This document shows, in pieces, positions 26,424 through 34,482 of a DNA stretch of 59,764 nucleotides. The stretch covers positions 1 to 59,764 of the forward strand of contig JBEHWX010000028.1 of the NCBI GenBank assembly GCA_048498995.1, written 5' to 3'. The DNA is from JBEHWX01 sp048498995 (GTDB lineage: Bacteria > Bacteroidota > Ignavibacteria > OLB7). The notes below the pieces were generated by a model, which saw only the letters and a list, made by a program, of their open reading frames with translations, made no database searches and was not told the origin of the DNA. How positions within the stretch are numbered: position 1 is the first letter of the stretch; each line of letters starts with the position of its first letter. The translations under genes and the position numbers were made by a program.

Positions 26424-26688
26424 CCGGTATGCGCACGTCTTCAGCGTGCGCAGTTCATGGTATTACGGCGCAGCCTGAAGAGCTGCGCCTACCAGAGACG
26501 GGGAGCGTGTGGTTGGTCCGGTATGCGCACGTCTTCAGCGTGCGCAGTTCATGGTATTACGGCGCAGCCTGAAGAGCTGCGCCTACCAGAGACGGGGAGC
26601 GTGTGGTTGGTCCGGTAGGCGCACGTCTTCAGCGTGCGCGATTGATACCGCACGTCGGCCCTGATCGGCGCACGTCTTCAGCGTGCGC
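26424..26688. repeat. Palindromic repeat array (REP/BIME-like) with perfect 94-bp tandem duplication
   Basis: Two identical 94-base units run back to back (26424-26517, 26518-26611). Each holds hairpin A (arms GCGCACG/CGTGCGC, loop TCTTCAG; 26431-26451 and 26525-26545) and hairpin B (arms GCGCAGC/GCTGCGC, loop CTGAAGA; 26468-26488 and 26562-26582). Further A hairpins lie at 26619-26639 and 26668-26688. The array sits between convergent genes. The remaining stretch, 26285-26423 and 26689-26858, shows nothing gene-like. Confidence 0.92.
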
Positions 26689-26858
26689 GATTGGTACCGC
26701 ACGTGGCCCTGGTTCGCGCGCATCCATTGATGTGGCAATAGGGGAAGGCCACGTAGACCGTCACGTACACCTTTATCGAAAGCGTTCTCATCAATGACAC
26801 GCGATGATGCGCGCGTTCCGGCGCCACGATGGCTGGCGTGAGCGCACGCTCATCGAGC

Positions 26859-28106
26859 TCATCGCATCGCCACGTAATAGAGCACGCCGTGAAAATCGTC
26901 GGTCAGAAAGAACGATCGGGCATCGCGCCGGAGCAGATCGACCGGACGACCCATGCGTCGGGTCCCCTGGAGAAATCCCGTGATGAACGGGGAGACCCGT
27001 CCGTCCGTGCCGACGCGCACGACCTGGTAGCCGCTGCGCAGGCGGACCTTCCCAGAGCCGTGCAGCGCCACCAGCATCGAGCCGTGCAGGTTCGCGTCGG
27101 CAAAGCTCTCATCGAAATGCTCCATGCCGAGCGGCGCCGAGTGCGCGGGAAACACGCCGGATGGCGCTGGAACCTTCGAACAGTCGAAACCGCTCCGCTC
27201 CCATTCCTCCGTCCGATCCGGCAGTGAGCGGCGTCCCTTGGCGTAGCAGTAGGGCCAGCCGTAGCTGGCGCCGTCGCGCACCAGGTAGAGCAGATCGTTC
27301 GGAAGGCGATCGCCGAGATGATCGGCGCCCATGTCGGTGGCCCAGAGCCGTTCGCCGACCCACTTCAGCCCGACCGAGTTCCGGAGCCCGGTCGCGTACG
27401 AACGCTGCGCGCTACCGTCGGGATTCATCACGATGATCGACGCTCGCACCGCTTCCTTTTCCTCGCAGGCGTTGCAGCTGCTCCCCACCGCCACGTAGAT
27501 CTGATCTGCGTGCGCGGCCACCGTTCGGGTCAGGTGCCAGCCGCCGTACTTGTAGCTCAGGCCGTACGCCGGGAAGGTGGCGATCGTCTGCGGTGCTCCC
27601 TGGGGCGCCGTGTCTCCGGCCGCGTATCGAAACCTGACCAGTTTGTCGGTGAGCGCCACGTAGAGCCAGTCGATCCCCTCGTGATCGCGGTAGAACGCGA
27701 TGCTGTTCGGATTGCGGAGATGATCGAGGTAGATCGTGGTGGAGCCGAAGGCGCCGGTCGTCGAATCGAATCGGTCGAAGACGCAGACGCGCCCCTTCTC
27801 GTTGTCGTCCAGGCTGTGCATGTCGGTGGCGAAAAGGCGGCCGTCGGGACTCCACGCCATGAAGCGGAGACGGCGGAGTCCCTGAGCGGCGACACGGATC
27901 GAGTAATTGGCCGGCGCGGAGAGGGAGAAGGTGGTGCCGTCATCAAGCCGGATCTGATGCGGAACGATGCGGGCTCCGGCCGGCGTGCGCGCCACGGCCA
28001 GGGCTGGCCCGCTTCCCGACGCATGCGCGTCCCGCGATACGATGTCGGTATGAGCATGGAGAAAAAGCGGAGCGAGGAGCGCGAAGAAGAGCGAGCGCAT
28101 CGTCAT
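26859..28106 (-). CDS. Exported PQQ-dependent sugar (sorbosone/glucose-type) dehydrogenase
   Basis: 415 residues from ATG 28106 (ATG 28100 is also possible); upstream in-frame sequence to 28253 lacks protein character. The signal peptide is 'MRSLFFALLAPLFLHAHTD'-like. The six-bladed propeller of the GSDH/sorbosone dehydrogenase family is marked by 'GLRRLRFMAWSPDGRLFATD', 'LRNPNSIAFYRDHEG', 'IYVAVGSSCNACEEKE', 'LRNSVGLKWVGERLWATDMGADHLGDRLPNDLLYLV' and 'YGWPYCYAKG', ending with 'GRPVDLLRRDARSFFLTDD'. Such periplasmic enzymes oxidise aldoses or sorbosone with pyrroloquinoline quinone; no PQQ synthesis gene is nearby. The gene is single, convergent with the array at 26.4 kb. Confidence 0.9.
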   Translation of the reverse strand: MTMRSLFFALLAPLFLHAHTDIVSRDAHASGSGPALAVARTPAGARIVPHQIRLDDGTTFSLSAPANYSIRVAAQGLRRLRFMAWSPDGRLFATDMHSLDDNEKGRVCVFDRFDSTTGAFGSTTIYLDHLRNPNSIAFYRDHEGIDWLYVALTDKLVRFRYAAGDTAPQGAPQTIATFPAYGLSYKYGGWHLTRTVAAHADQIYVAVGSSCNACEEKEAVRASIIVMNPDGSAQRSYATGLRNSVGLKWVGERLWATDMGADHLGDRLPNDLLYLVRDGASYGWPYCYAKGRRSLPDRTEEWERSGFDCSKVPAPSGVFPAHSAPLGMEHFDESFADANLHGSMLVALHGSGKVRLRSGYQVVRVGTDGRVSPFITGFLQGTRRMGRPVDLLRRDARSFFLTDDFHGVLYYVAMR

Positions 28107-29096
28107 CGGTGCGAAGTGTTGTTGTAACCATGGCCGGTCGTGGAGACCGTGCCGAGGAAGATCCTGAGCGTAACGATACAGAATCGGCGCGGAACCGGCG
28201 TCGGCCCCTTGGAGGCATGAAGCGTTCGAGCCGGCCTCACGATCGTGACACAACCGGCGATGCCTCCGGATGCTGGCTCATGGCCCCCGGCGGATGGCCT
28301 CCGTTTCCCCGGATACCTGCACGCGCAACGAGATCCGCGGTGATCGGAATATTCGCGTGGCCAGACCGTGCAGACGGTCGTGAATTCGTATACAATCCGG
28401 ACCAGAATTCGACAACGAAATACGGGGATATTATTTATCCGGCATCGCGAAAATCTTGTTGCCTTTCGCGCGTGACGCCGAGTATATTGATCGCAAGTGC
28501 TTCGCGTGCAAGCAGGTCCGCGTCGCGAAGCCTGACACACTGCCACCCCCAGCGTCATTCACCATTCATTCCGGCGACGAGCCTGTTTCCGTTGCTCGCG
28601 GCGTCATGCTTCTGGCCGCGCTCCGGTGCCGTGCCTTGTCGGTCGCGGCTTGCGCGCGGCGCGTTGCGGCTTCTCGTCCGCTTCGCGCGCGACGTCCGGC
28701 GGCCGGCGTTCCGACGCGAGTTATTGCGGGCTCGTGCGTGGCCGGCGCGCGCGCGATATGGAAAGTTCGAGCATGTGATGCGCGATATGTCGGAATATTC
28801 ACGGCGCGCGATATCTCCGTGATGCGCATGTGCATGCCTCGACGTTGTTCGGCTATTTCAACGAATATCCGACGGATATTTTATTGCGGCGACTGACGGC
28901 GAAGTGGGCCACCACCACAAACGAGCCCGACACGGCGTGTCGATATCCTGATCTCGCGGACGTCGCCTGGTCGCGGAGGAACCGGCATCCTCGGCCGCCG
29001 GCATGCCGCGTCCATTCGTCGCGGGAGAGCCGCCCGCGTGCTGCGCGCCGGACATGCGATTGCCACGACAACCACCACCAAAGCAGTGCAACAGCG
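28107..29096 (+). promoter_or_regulatory. Long non-coding leader of the collagen-like gene
   Basis: About 990 bases with no convincing gene. GC content drops at 28380-28500 and 28745-28920. Notable elements are three direct copies of GCGCGATAT (28751, 28780, 28806), GGAATATTCACGG between copies two and three, GATATTTTATTGCG (28875-28888) and CCACGACAACCACCACC (29063-29079) just before the start at 29097. Open frames through this stretch are compositionally unlike the neighbouring genes. Confidence 0.5.
28751..28814. promoter_or_regulatory. Triple direct repeat GCGCGATAT, possible operator
   Basis: GCGCGATAT occurs at 28751-28759, 28780-28788 and 28806-28814, spaced 29 and 26 bases start to start, i.e. 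roughly 2.5-2.8 helical turns. It is about 280-350 bases before the collagen-like gene start. The factor is unknown. Confidence 0.4.
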
Positions 29097-30602
29097 ATGA
29101 GCACACCACACGAATCATCGAGCGAGCAGTCCGGCGCCGCGCGGACTCCCCGCTCCACCGACCCTTCCGGGAGCTGCAACCCGGGGAGAACCTGGAGCTA
29201 TCTGGTTCTCGGGAGCGTAACAGGCCCGCAGGGAGTGACCGGCGTCCAGGGCGATACCGGCGTCCAGGGGGATACCGGCCCTCAGGGAGATACCGGTCCC
29301 CAAGGGGATACCGGCATCCAGGGGGAGACCGGCATCCAGGGCGTCACTGGCCCCACCGGCCCGCAGGGCGTCACTGGCCCCACCGGCCCGCAGGGCGTCA
29401 CCGGCCCGATCGGAGAGACCGGGCCGTATGGTCCCACCGGACCCACCGGCGCTGTCGGCGCCACCGGCCCACAGGGAGATACCGGCATCCAGGGAGTGAC
29501 CGGCTTGCAGGGGGATACCGGTATCCAGGGAGATACGGGCATTCAAGGCGTTACCGGTCTTCAGGGGGAGCCCGGCATCCAGGGTGTGACCGGCCCGCGG
29601 GGATGGCCCGGCATCCAGGGGGATACCGGCTCTCAAGGAGATACCGGTATCCAGGGCATCACCGGTCCTTCGGGGGACACGGGTATACAGGGAGTGACGG
29701 GCATTCAGGGGGAAACCGGCATCCAGGGCGCCACCGGACTTCAGGGCGATACGGGCATACAGGGAGTGACCGGAATGCCCGGTGTGACCGGCCTTCAGGG
29801 GGATATCGGCCTCCAGGGGACCACCGGCGCCCAGGGGATTCCGGGCCCTCAGGGAACTACCGGAACGCAGGGCGTTACCGGGCTGCAGGGGCTCCAGGGC
29901 CTGCAGGGAATCCCGGGCGTCACCGGGCCGACGGGACCGCAGGGGCCTCCCGGGCCCACCGGCTCGTCGAGCGTCGGATGCCTCGGCATCGGAGGGATCA
30001 TGCAGATGGCGCTGACCCAGGCGCTCATGGAATGCGGACCGAGCTCCCGGCTCGTGGCCGAGCTGTCGAAGTGCTTTCTTCAGCGCCTCGATTGTCAACC
30101 GACGCCGATCGGCTCGGCCGGCGCATGCGGCTCTCAGGGCTCCGATCGTTACGTCGATTACGTGATCGCCAATCTCCCGTACTCCGGCTTCCTCTCGATC
30201 CTCGCCGGCTATTTCCTTCCCGCCGCGTCGACATCCCTCTGTCCGCAGCGCGACATGTCGACGCCGGAGCCGTACTACATGTGCAAGCTCTCGGAGTCGC
30301 TGCTGGCATGCGGTCCCGCCTCCCCCCTCATCGAAGCGCTCTCGCTCTACTTCCGTACATCCGGCGCCTGGAGCTATGGCGGCTGCTTCCCCTGCGGCAC
30401 CACCGGTACCACTGGGACGACCGGCATGACCGGTACAACGGGAACGACCGGCACGACTGGTACCACGGGGACTACCGGCACCACGGGGACCACCGGCTCG
30501 ACCGGCATGCCCGGCTATACCGGCATCCCCGGATATACCGGGATGGCCGGCGCGGCGCGTCCCTCCGGTGCCGTCGGCATCCCACGACCGAAGGGCCGTT
30601 GA
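29097..30602 (+). CDS. Collagen-like protein with two Gly-X-Thr-rich tracts around a cysteine-containing domain
   Basis: 501 residues from ATG 29097; the frame continues upstream to 28830, but that part is not protein-like. There is no signal peptide ('MSTPHESSSEQSGAARTPRS'). Residues about 41-290 are uninterrupted collagen triplets dominated by GDT, GVT, GIQ and GPQ, the T-rich style of BclA and other bacterial collagens. Residues about 291-430 are a non-repetitive helical-looking domain with about ten cysteines ('LTQALMECGPSSRLVAELSKCFLQRL', 'YFLPAASTSLCPQRD', 'KLSESLLACGPASPLIEALSLYF'), itself apparently an internal repeat. Residues 433-490 are a second tract rich in GTT. A trimeric fibre with an internal folded knob is inferred. 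It is first of four co-directional genes. Confidence 0.88.
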   Translation: MSTPHESSSEQSGAARTPRSTDPSGSCNPGRTWSYLVLGSVTGPQGVTGVQGDTGVQGDTGPQGDTGPQGDTGIQGETGIQGVTGPTGPQGVTGPTGPQGVTGPIGETGPYGPTGPTGAVGATGPQGDTGIQGVTGLQGDTGIQGDTGIQGVTGLQGEPGIQGVTGPRGWPGIQGDTGSQGDTGIQGITGPSGDTGIQGVTGIQGETGIQGATGLQGDTGIQGVTGMPGVTGLQGDIGLQGTTGAQGIPGPQGTTGTQGVTGLQGLQGLQGIPGVTGPTGPQGPPGPTGSSSVGCLGIGGIMQMALTQALMECGPSSRLVAELSKCFLQRLDCQPTPIGSAGACGSQGSDRYVDYVIANLPYSGFLSILAGYFLPAASTSLCPQRDMSTPEPYYMCKLSESLLACGPASPLIEALSLYFRTSGAWSYGGCFPCGTTGTTGTTGMTGTTGTTGTTGTTGTTGTTGTTGSTGMPGYTGIPGYTGMAGAARPSGAVGIPRPKGR

Positions 30603-30619
30603 GCTCCGGTCAGCTTCCG

Positions 30620-30659
30620 CTCCGGAGGGGAGGATGGTCCCGGCCATGCTCCTCCGGAG
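30620..30659. other. Long imperfect hairpin between collagen-like and 1192-residue genes
   Basis: CTCCGGAGG (30620-30628) pairs with CCTCCGGAG (30651-30659), followed by further GCGCGC self-complementarity at 30662-30685. No T run follows. It may be an attenuator or processing site, or only intergenic structure. Confidence 0.35.
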
Positions 30660-30700
30660 GGACGCGCGCCCAGCGCGCGCGCCGCAGCCGCAGTCACTTT

Positions 30701-30716
30701 CCACCACCACCACCAC
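30701..30716 (+). promoter_or_regulatory. CCACCACCACC run immediately before the 1192-residue gene
   Basis: A five-fold CCA repeat ends five bases before ATG 30721 in the place of a Shine-Dalgarno. Comparable runs precede the genes at 29097 (29071-29080) and 34483 (34453-34465). A role in translation initiation or RNA binding is speculative. Confidence 0.35.
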
Positions 30717-30720
30717 GAGC

Positions 30721-33700
30721 ATGAGTACGTTCACACAGATCGGCGACACGCCGCTCTATCGTCTGGAATGGGTCGGCGAGGATGGGTTCGTGGGCTTCTA
30801 TGATGTTGCCGGCGGCGATGAAGAGCTCACGCTCGAATCCTCCTGGGCAACGCGCGTCGGCTACTATCTGTTCGTTCGCTCCTACGCCGGCACGCTGCCG
30901 GAATCGGAGCTCCCCGACGTTGCCGATGCCATCGGGCGCCTGCTCGGCGCCAACGCCGAGGGGAGCGACTACTACATCGAGCACACGAGCTTTCTCTGGA
31001 TCGCCTACATCCCGGGCGACATCACCGATGAGGCCACCGCCCTTCCGATCGCCTGCGTCAGAACCCGAAGCCTCCCGTCCGATCCCGGTGGGGCCGAGGA
31101 TCCCCCCGAGGGAGGCTCGAGCGGCGAGCTCCCGCCGTCGGGAGATCCTCCTCCGGTCGATCCCTCCGACGATCCGCCTCCCGATCCGGTGGTCGTCGTC
31201 AGCGAAGTCATCATCGACTTCGGCGGCTATCATCTCCCGATCGGCGTCGGCATGGTCGTCGATTACACCGTTATCCCGCCGCTCGAGCCGTTCGGGCTGG
31301 AGGATATCCGTTTCAGTTTCATGCCGCCGACGCCGCTGCCGGAGCGCTGTCCGCCGGACGCGCCCGATGCCGCCGGAGATCGGGATCACGCGCTCTTTCT
31401 CTGGCTGGCCGGCGCGGAGCCGGGAGCCTTCGAGGGGATCGGCATGATCGGCGATCTCTACTCCACAGCCTCCACGAGCTGGAACGTCGGCCTTCACTAC
31501 GTGGCCGCGATCGGCGCCGCCGAAGCGCATCAGTTCTACCCGATCTTCGACCTCCGGGACGATCGCCTCGTTCTCTTCCGGATGCTCTGGAACCCTCTCG
31601 CCCCGCTCGAGCCGGAGCGGAGCTATCTCGAGTTCCTCGGCCAGTCGATCATCCTCGAGCCGAACGGTTGCGGCGATTGCTACTACGCGGTCACCACGCC
31701 GCCGCGGCAGGAGTATCTCCGCACCTTCTTCCGCACGGTCACCGGCGAGATCGTCGCGCTGGCTCCCTGCCCGGGGGCGGCGCGCCCTCCGCGGCTCGTC
31801 TTCGAGGTGCTCCGGTCGGTCGGCGGCGACCGATGCTATTACCTGGCGCCGAGCGGCGAGTTCACGGTGATCCTCATCGACGACGCGGGCATCCCGCTCG
31901 ATTACGAACGGGGCGATGCCGAATTCCCCTCCAAACTTCTCTGCGGTCTCTCCGGTGTCGAGTCGGTGGAGATCCGTCCGCCGAGAAACGGCGCGGCCGG
32001 CGATCGAATGGTCTTCGTGCCGGGCCGACCAGCATTCGCGCCGGAGTTCCCCATCGTCTCGCCGACACGCGGCCCCGGCGCGTTCAACGCCGGCACCGAC
32101 GTCGACCTGACGTTGCTGACCGACCGGTATCGCACGTCGTGGGTCTCTTTCATCCGCGCCACCGGAACGGGAGGGAGCGTCTACTTCTCGCAGCCGGAGA
32201 ACGCTCCGTTCTTCAATGCGCCGGCCGGCGCCATTCTGGAGCTGTTCGAGCCGATCGCCGCCACGCTTCCGCTTCCGACCCCGGAGAGCTGTTTCCCGAT
32301 GGTGCCCCTTGCCGGGGCCGCCCCGCGCGAGATCCCGCGGGAGTGGCGGGCCACCTTCCTGGCGCGCTTCGAGGGGGAGATCGTGGCGCCATGGCGACGT
32401 CGGTTGATCGGAGAGATACTCGGCAACGGTGGCGAGCTTCCGGAGGCTCCGGAGATCCCGAGCGCGCCGGCCGTCACCCGCCAGGGGATGCAGCTCGACA
32501 TGCTCGGCGCCGCCTGGACCAGCCTCGTGCTCGCCCGCAACCATGCCGGCACGACCATCGGCTTCGTCTGTCTCAACCCCACGCTGCAGGCGGCGTTCCA
32601 GAGCAACTCCCTCTTTCTCGTGGTCACCACCGCGGAGAGCCTGGTCGGAACCTATACCGACGCCACGATGTGCGTGAAGATGGGAGACTGGACCTTCGAG
32701 CTCGATCCGGCCGCCAACGGCTTCCAGGCCGGCGCCGCGACCACGCTGGTCGCGGGGGATTTCCGCGACCTGAACAACACCGTGATCTTCAAGTTCGGCC
32801 CCGGCTCCATCCGACAGCGGATCGGCAAGCCGAAGTCCTGGACCAACGCCGAGCGGTTCGACCGCTACGGTAACGGACGCCTTGCCGCGCTGGCCACGCG
32901 GCTGGCGGACTTCATCGATCAGACCGGGCTGCGCGCGGCTGAACATCCCGCCTACGCGCGCTTCATGCGGCTCGTCGACGATCCGGGGTGGACCGGCGTG
33001 CTGGCGCTCAACGTCAACGTCGGGCGGCAGATGCCGGCCGAGCTCGCGGTGCTTCGCGCCGGCGTGGACGACGCGCTCTTCGTGGCGCACCATATCGCCG
33101 TGGAGGCGAGCACGCTCGAGATCGATCCGGCCACCGGCGTCGTGGTCCCGCGGGACTGCTCGACGTTCGGCCTCATCGACTACCGACAGCCGGTGCCGAC
33201 GCAGGCCGCCCCTCCGGCCACCATTCCGTTCGGATTCGCCGTCAGGGAGTTCCGCGTCTGGTTCGACAACGGCAACCTGAAGGAATTCAAGTGCGGAGCG
33301 GACCTGACGATCAACCAGCTCTTCGACGAACGGGTGACGACGGTGATCGGCAACACGGGGGCGACCTCCTCGGCCATCCGCCTGACCGGCCAGCGGGAGA
33401 TGCGCGGCGGCGTGGCCAGCTACTCCTTCCTCCTCGAGGAAGGGGGGAAGCGCTTCATGCTCGACGGCAAGGTGATCGAGTCGGTCGAGATCAGAAAGTC
33501 CGACTTCGCCGTCAACCGGACGGCGCTCCCGAACAACGGTGGGACGCGGATGGCCTGCGCCTTCGGATTGCACGGCGCGATCGCCTTCAAGAAGCTCGAA
33601 GGCTCTTCCGGCGACTTCGACATGCTCTCCTACGATCGGCTGGCGTTCGAGGGGCTCGCGATCGACATGGCGTTCACCATCGACTCGAACAACGTCGCCG

Positions 33701-34299
33701 GGGCGCCCACGTTTGCCTTCACCACCACGCGGGTGACGTTCGATCTGGCGCCGGCATCCTCGCCACTGCGCGCCGGCAGCCTGATCGCGAAGTTCCCGAT
33801 GCGGATGCTCTCCTTCTCCCGGAACGCCGGTGGAGAGGGGCCGCGGAAGGAGGGATACGTCCCGGTGAGCGCGCCGATGACCGCGGAGCCGATCGCCCCG
33901 GCGCTCTGGTACGGGCTCGACTTCGAGCTGAACCTCGGCACGCTCGGGGAGTTTGCCGCCAACGCCGGACTCACCATCAGAATGCTTCTGACCTGGAGCC
34001 CCGGCGCGCGGGCGCGCTCGCAGGTCTGGCTCAAATTCCCCGGCGTCAGTGGAGGAGGGAACGATCTGTTCAGCGTGGAGGGGGTGGTGAAGGTCGGCGC
34101 TCGTGCCTACGAGCTGAGGATGTTCGGCACCGGGGCAACCGCCAGCTACATCCTGATGCTCGACAACTTCGCGCTCCGCGTTCTCGGCCTCGCCTTCCCG
34201 ATCGGCGGGGGGCCGAACATCTTCATCTTCGGCAACCCGGGAGCCACCACCCCGGATGACGACAAGCTCGGCTGGCTCGGCGTCTATCGCGGCACGTGA
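30721..34299 (+). CDS. Uncharacterised 1192-residue leaderless protein of the collagen/LysM cassette
   Basis: Start ATG 30721, in a similar context to the gene before ('MSTF' against 'MSTP'). No signal peptide or transmembrane segment. Residues 1-117 form a small domain ('LYRLEWVGEDGFVGFYDVAGG', 'YYIEHTSFLWIAYIPGD'). Residues 118-160 are a Pro/Asp linker. From about 165 on, the protein is long, beta-rich and without recognised catalytic motifs. The C-terminal part ('YGLDFELNLGTLGEFAANAG', 'YILMLDNFALRVLGLAFPIGGGPNIFIFGNPG') resembles segments of the giant protein at 35705 and, from memory, DUF6603-type beta domains, though this was not verified. A structural or carrier role is a guess from size and company. 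Confidence 0.8.
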   Translation: MSTFTQIGDTPLYRLEWVGEDGFVGFYDVAGGDEELTLESSWATRVGYYLFVRSYAGTLPESELPDVADAIGRLLGANAEGSDYYIEHTSFLWIAYIPGDITDEATALPIACVRTRSLPSDPGGAEDPPEGGSSGELPPSGDPPPVDPSDDPPPDPVVVVSEVIIDFGGYHLPIGVGMVVDYTVIPPLEPFGLEDIRFSFMPPTPLPERCPPDAPDAAGDRDHALFLWLAGAEPGAFEGIGMIGDLYSTASTSWNVGLHYVAAIGAAEAHQFYPIFDLRDDRLVLFRMLWNPLAPLEPERSYLEFLGQSIILEPNGCGDCYYAVTTPPRQEYLRTFFRTVTGEIVALAPCPGAARPPRLVFEVLRSVGGDRCYYLAPSGEFTVILIDDAGIPLDYERGDAEFPSKLLCGLSGVESVEIRPPRNGAAGDRMVFVPGRPAFAPEFPIVSPTRGPGAFNAGTDVDLTLLTDRYRTSWVSFIRATGTGGSVYFSQPENAPFFNAPAGAILELFEPIAATLPLPTPESCFPMVPLAGAAPREIPREWRATFLARFEGEIVAPWRRRLIGEILGNGGELPEAPEIPSAPAVTRQGMQLDMLGAAWTSLVLARNHAGTTIGFVCLNPTLQAAFQSNSLFLVVTTAESLVGTYTDATMCVKMGDWTFELDPAANGFQAGAATTLVAGDFRDLNNTVIFKFGPGSIRQRIGKPKSWTNAERFDRYGNGRLAALATRLADFIDQTGLRAAEHPAYARFMRLVDDPGWTGVLALNVNVGRQMPAELAVLRAGVDDALFVAHHIAVEASTLEIDPATGVVVPRDCSTFGLIDYRQPVPTQAAPPATIPFGFAVREFRVWFDNGNLKEFKCGADLTINQLFDERVTTVIGNTGATSSAIRLTGQREMRGGVASYSFLLEEGGKRFMLDGKVIESVEIRKSDFAVNRTALPNNGGTRMACAFGLHGAIAFKKLEGSSGDFDMLSYDRLAFEGLAIDMAFTIDSNNVAGAPTFAFTTTRVTFDLAPASSPLRAGSLIAKFPMRMLSFSRNAGGEGPRKEGYVPVSAPMTAEPIAPALWYGLDFELNLGTLGEFAANAGLTIRMLLTWSPGARARSQVWLKFPGVSGGGNDLFSVEGVVKVGARAYELRMFGTGATASYILMLDNFALRVLGLAFPIGGGPNIFIFGNPGATTPDDDKLGWLGVYRGT

Positions 34300-34452
34300 G
34301 CACGGCTCCTGAACAGGGCGCGCGAGCGCGATTCACGATCACATCTCCATGCGGCCGGCGTCGATGCCGGCCATGATCGCCCGAACGTTGGATGCGGCGC
34401 CGGCCGGGAGGTCGGTCGAACGGCCGGCCGGCGCGCACGATTTCCGGTTTCG

Positions 34453-34465
34453 CCACCACCACCAC
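34453..34465 (+). promoter_or_regulatory. CCACCACCACCAC run in the leader of the metallo-beta-lactamase gene
   Basis: The run is 17 bases upstream of ATG 34483, with GAAGGA (34470-34475) between it and the start acting as a plausible Shine-Dalgarno. It is the same type of run as before the two genes upstream. Confidence 0.35.
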
Positions 34466-34482
34466 AATTGAAGGATATCACC

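Noticed and set aside
29221..29965. Short direct repeats that could be taken for a CRISPR array
   Set aside because: The repeats are in-frame codons for collagen Gly-X-Y triplets with variable length units; no fixed repeat-spacer structure and no cas genes.
30694..33573. Minus-strand open frame of about 959 codons opposite the 1192-residue gene
   Set aside because: Same antisense shadow composition, and it contradicts the coherent start, spacing and protein character of the plus-strand gene.
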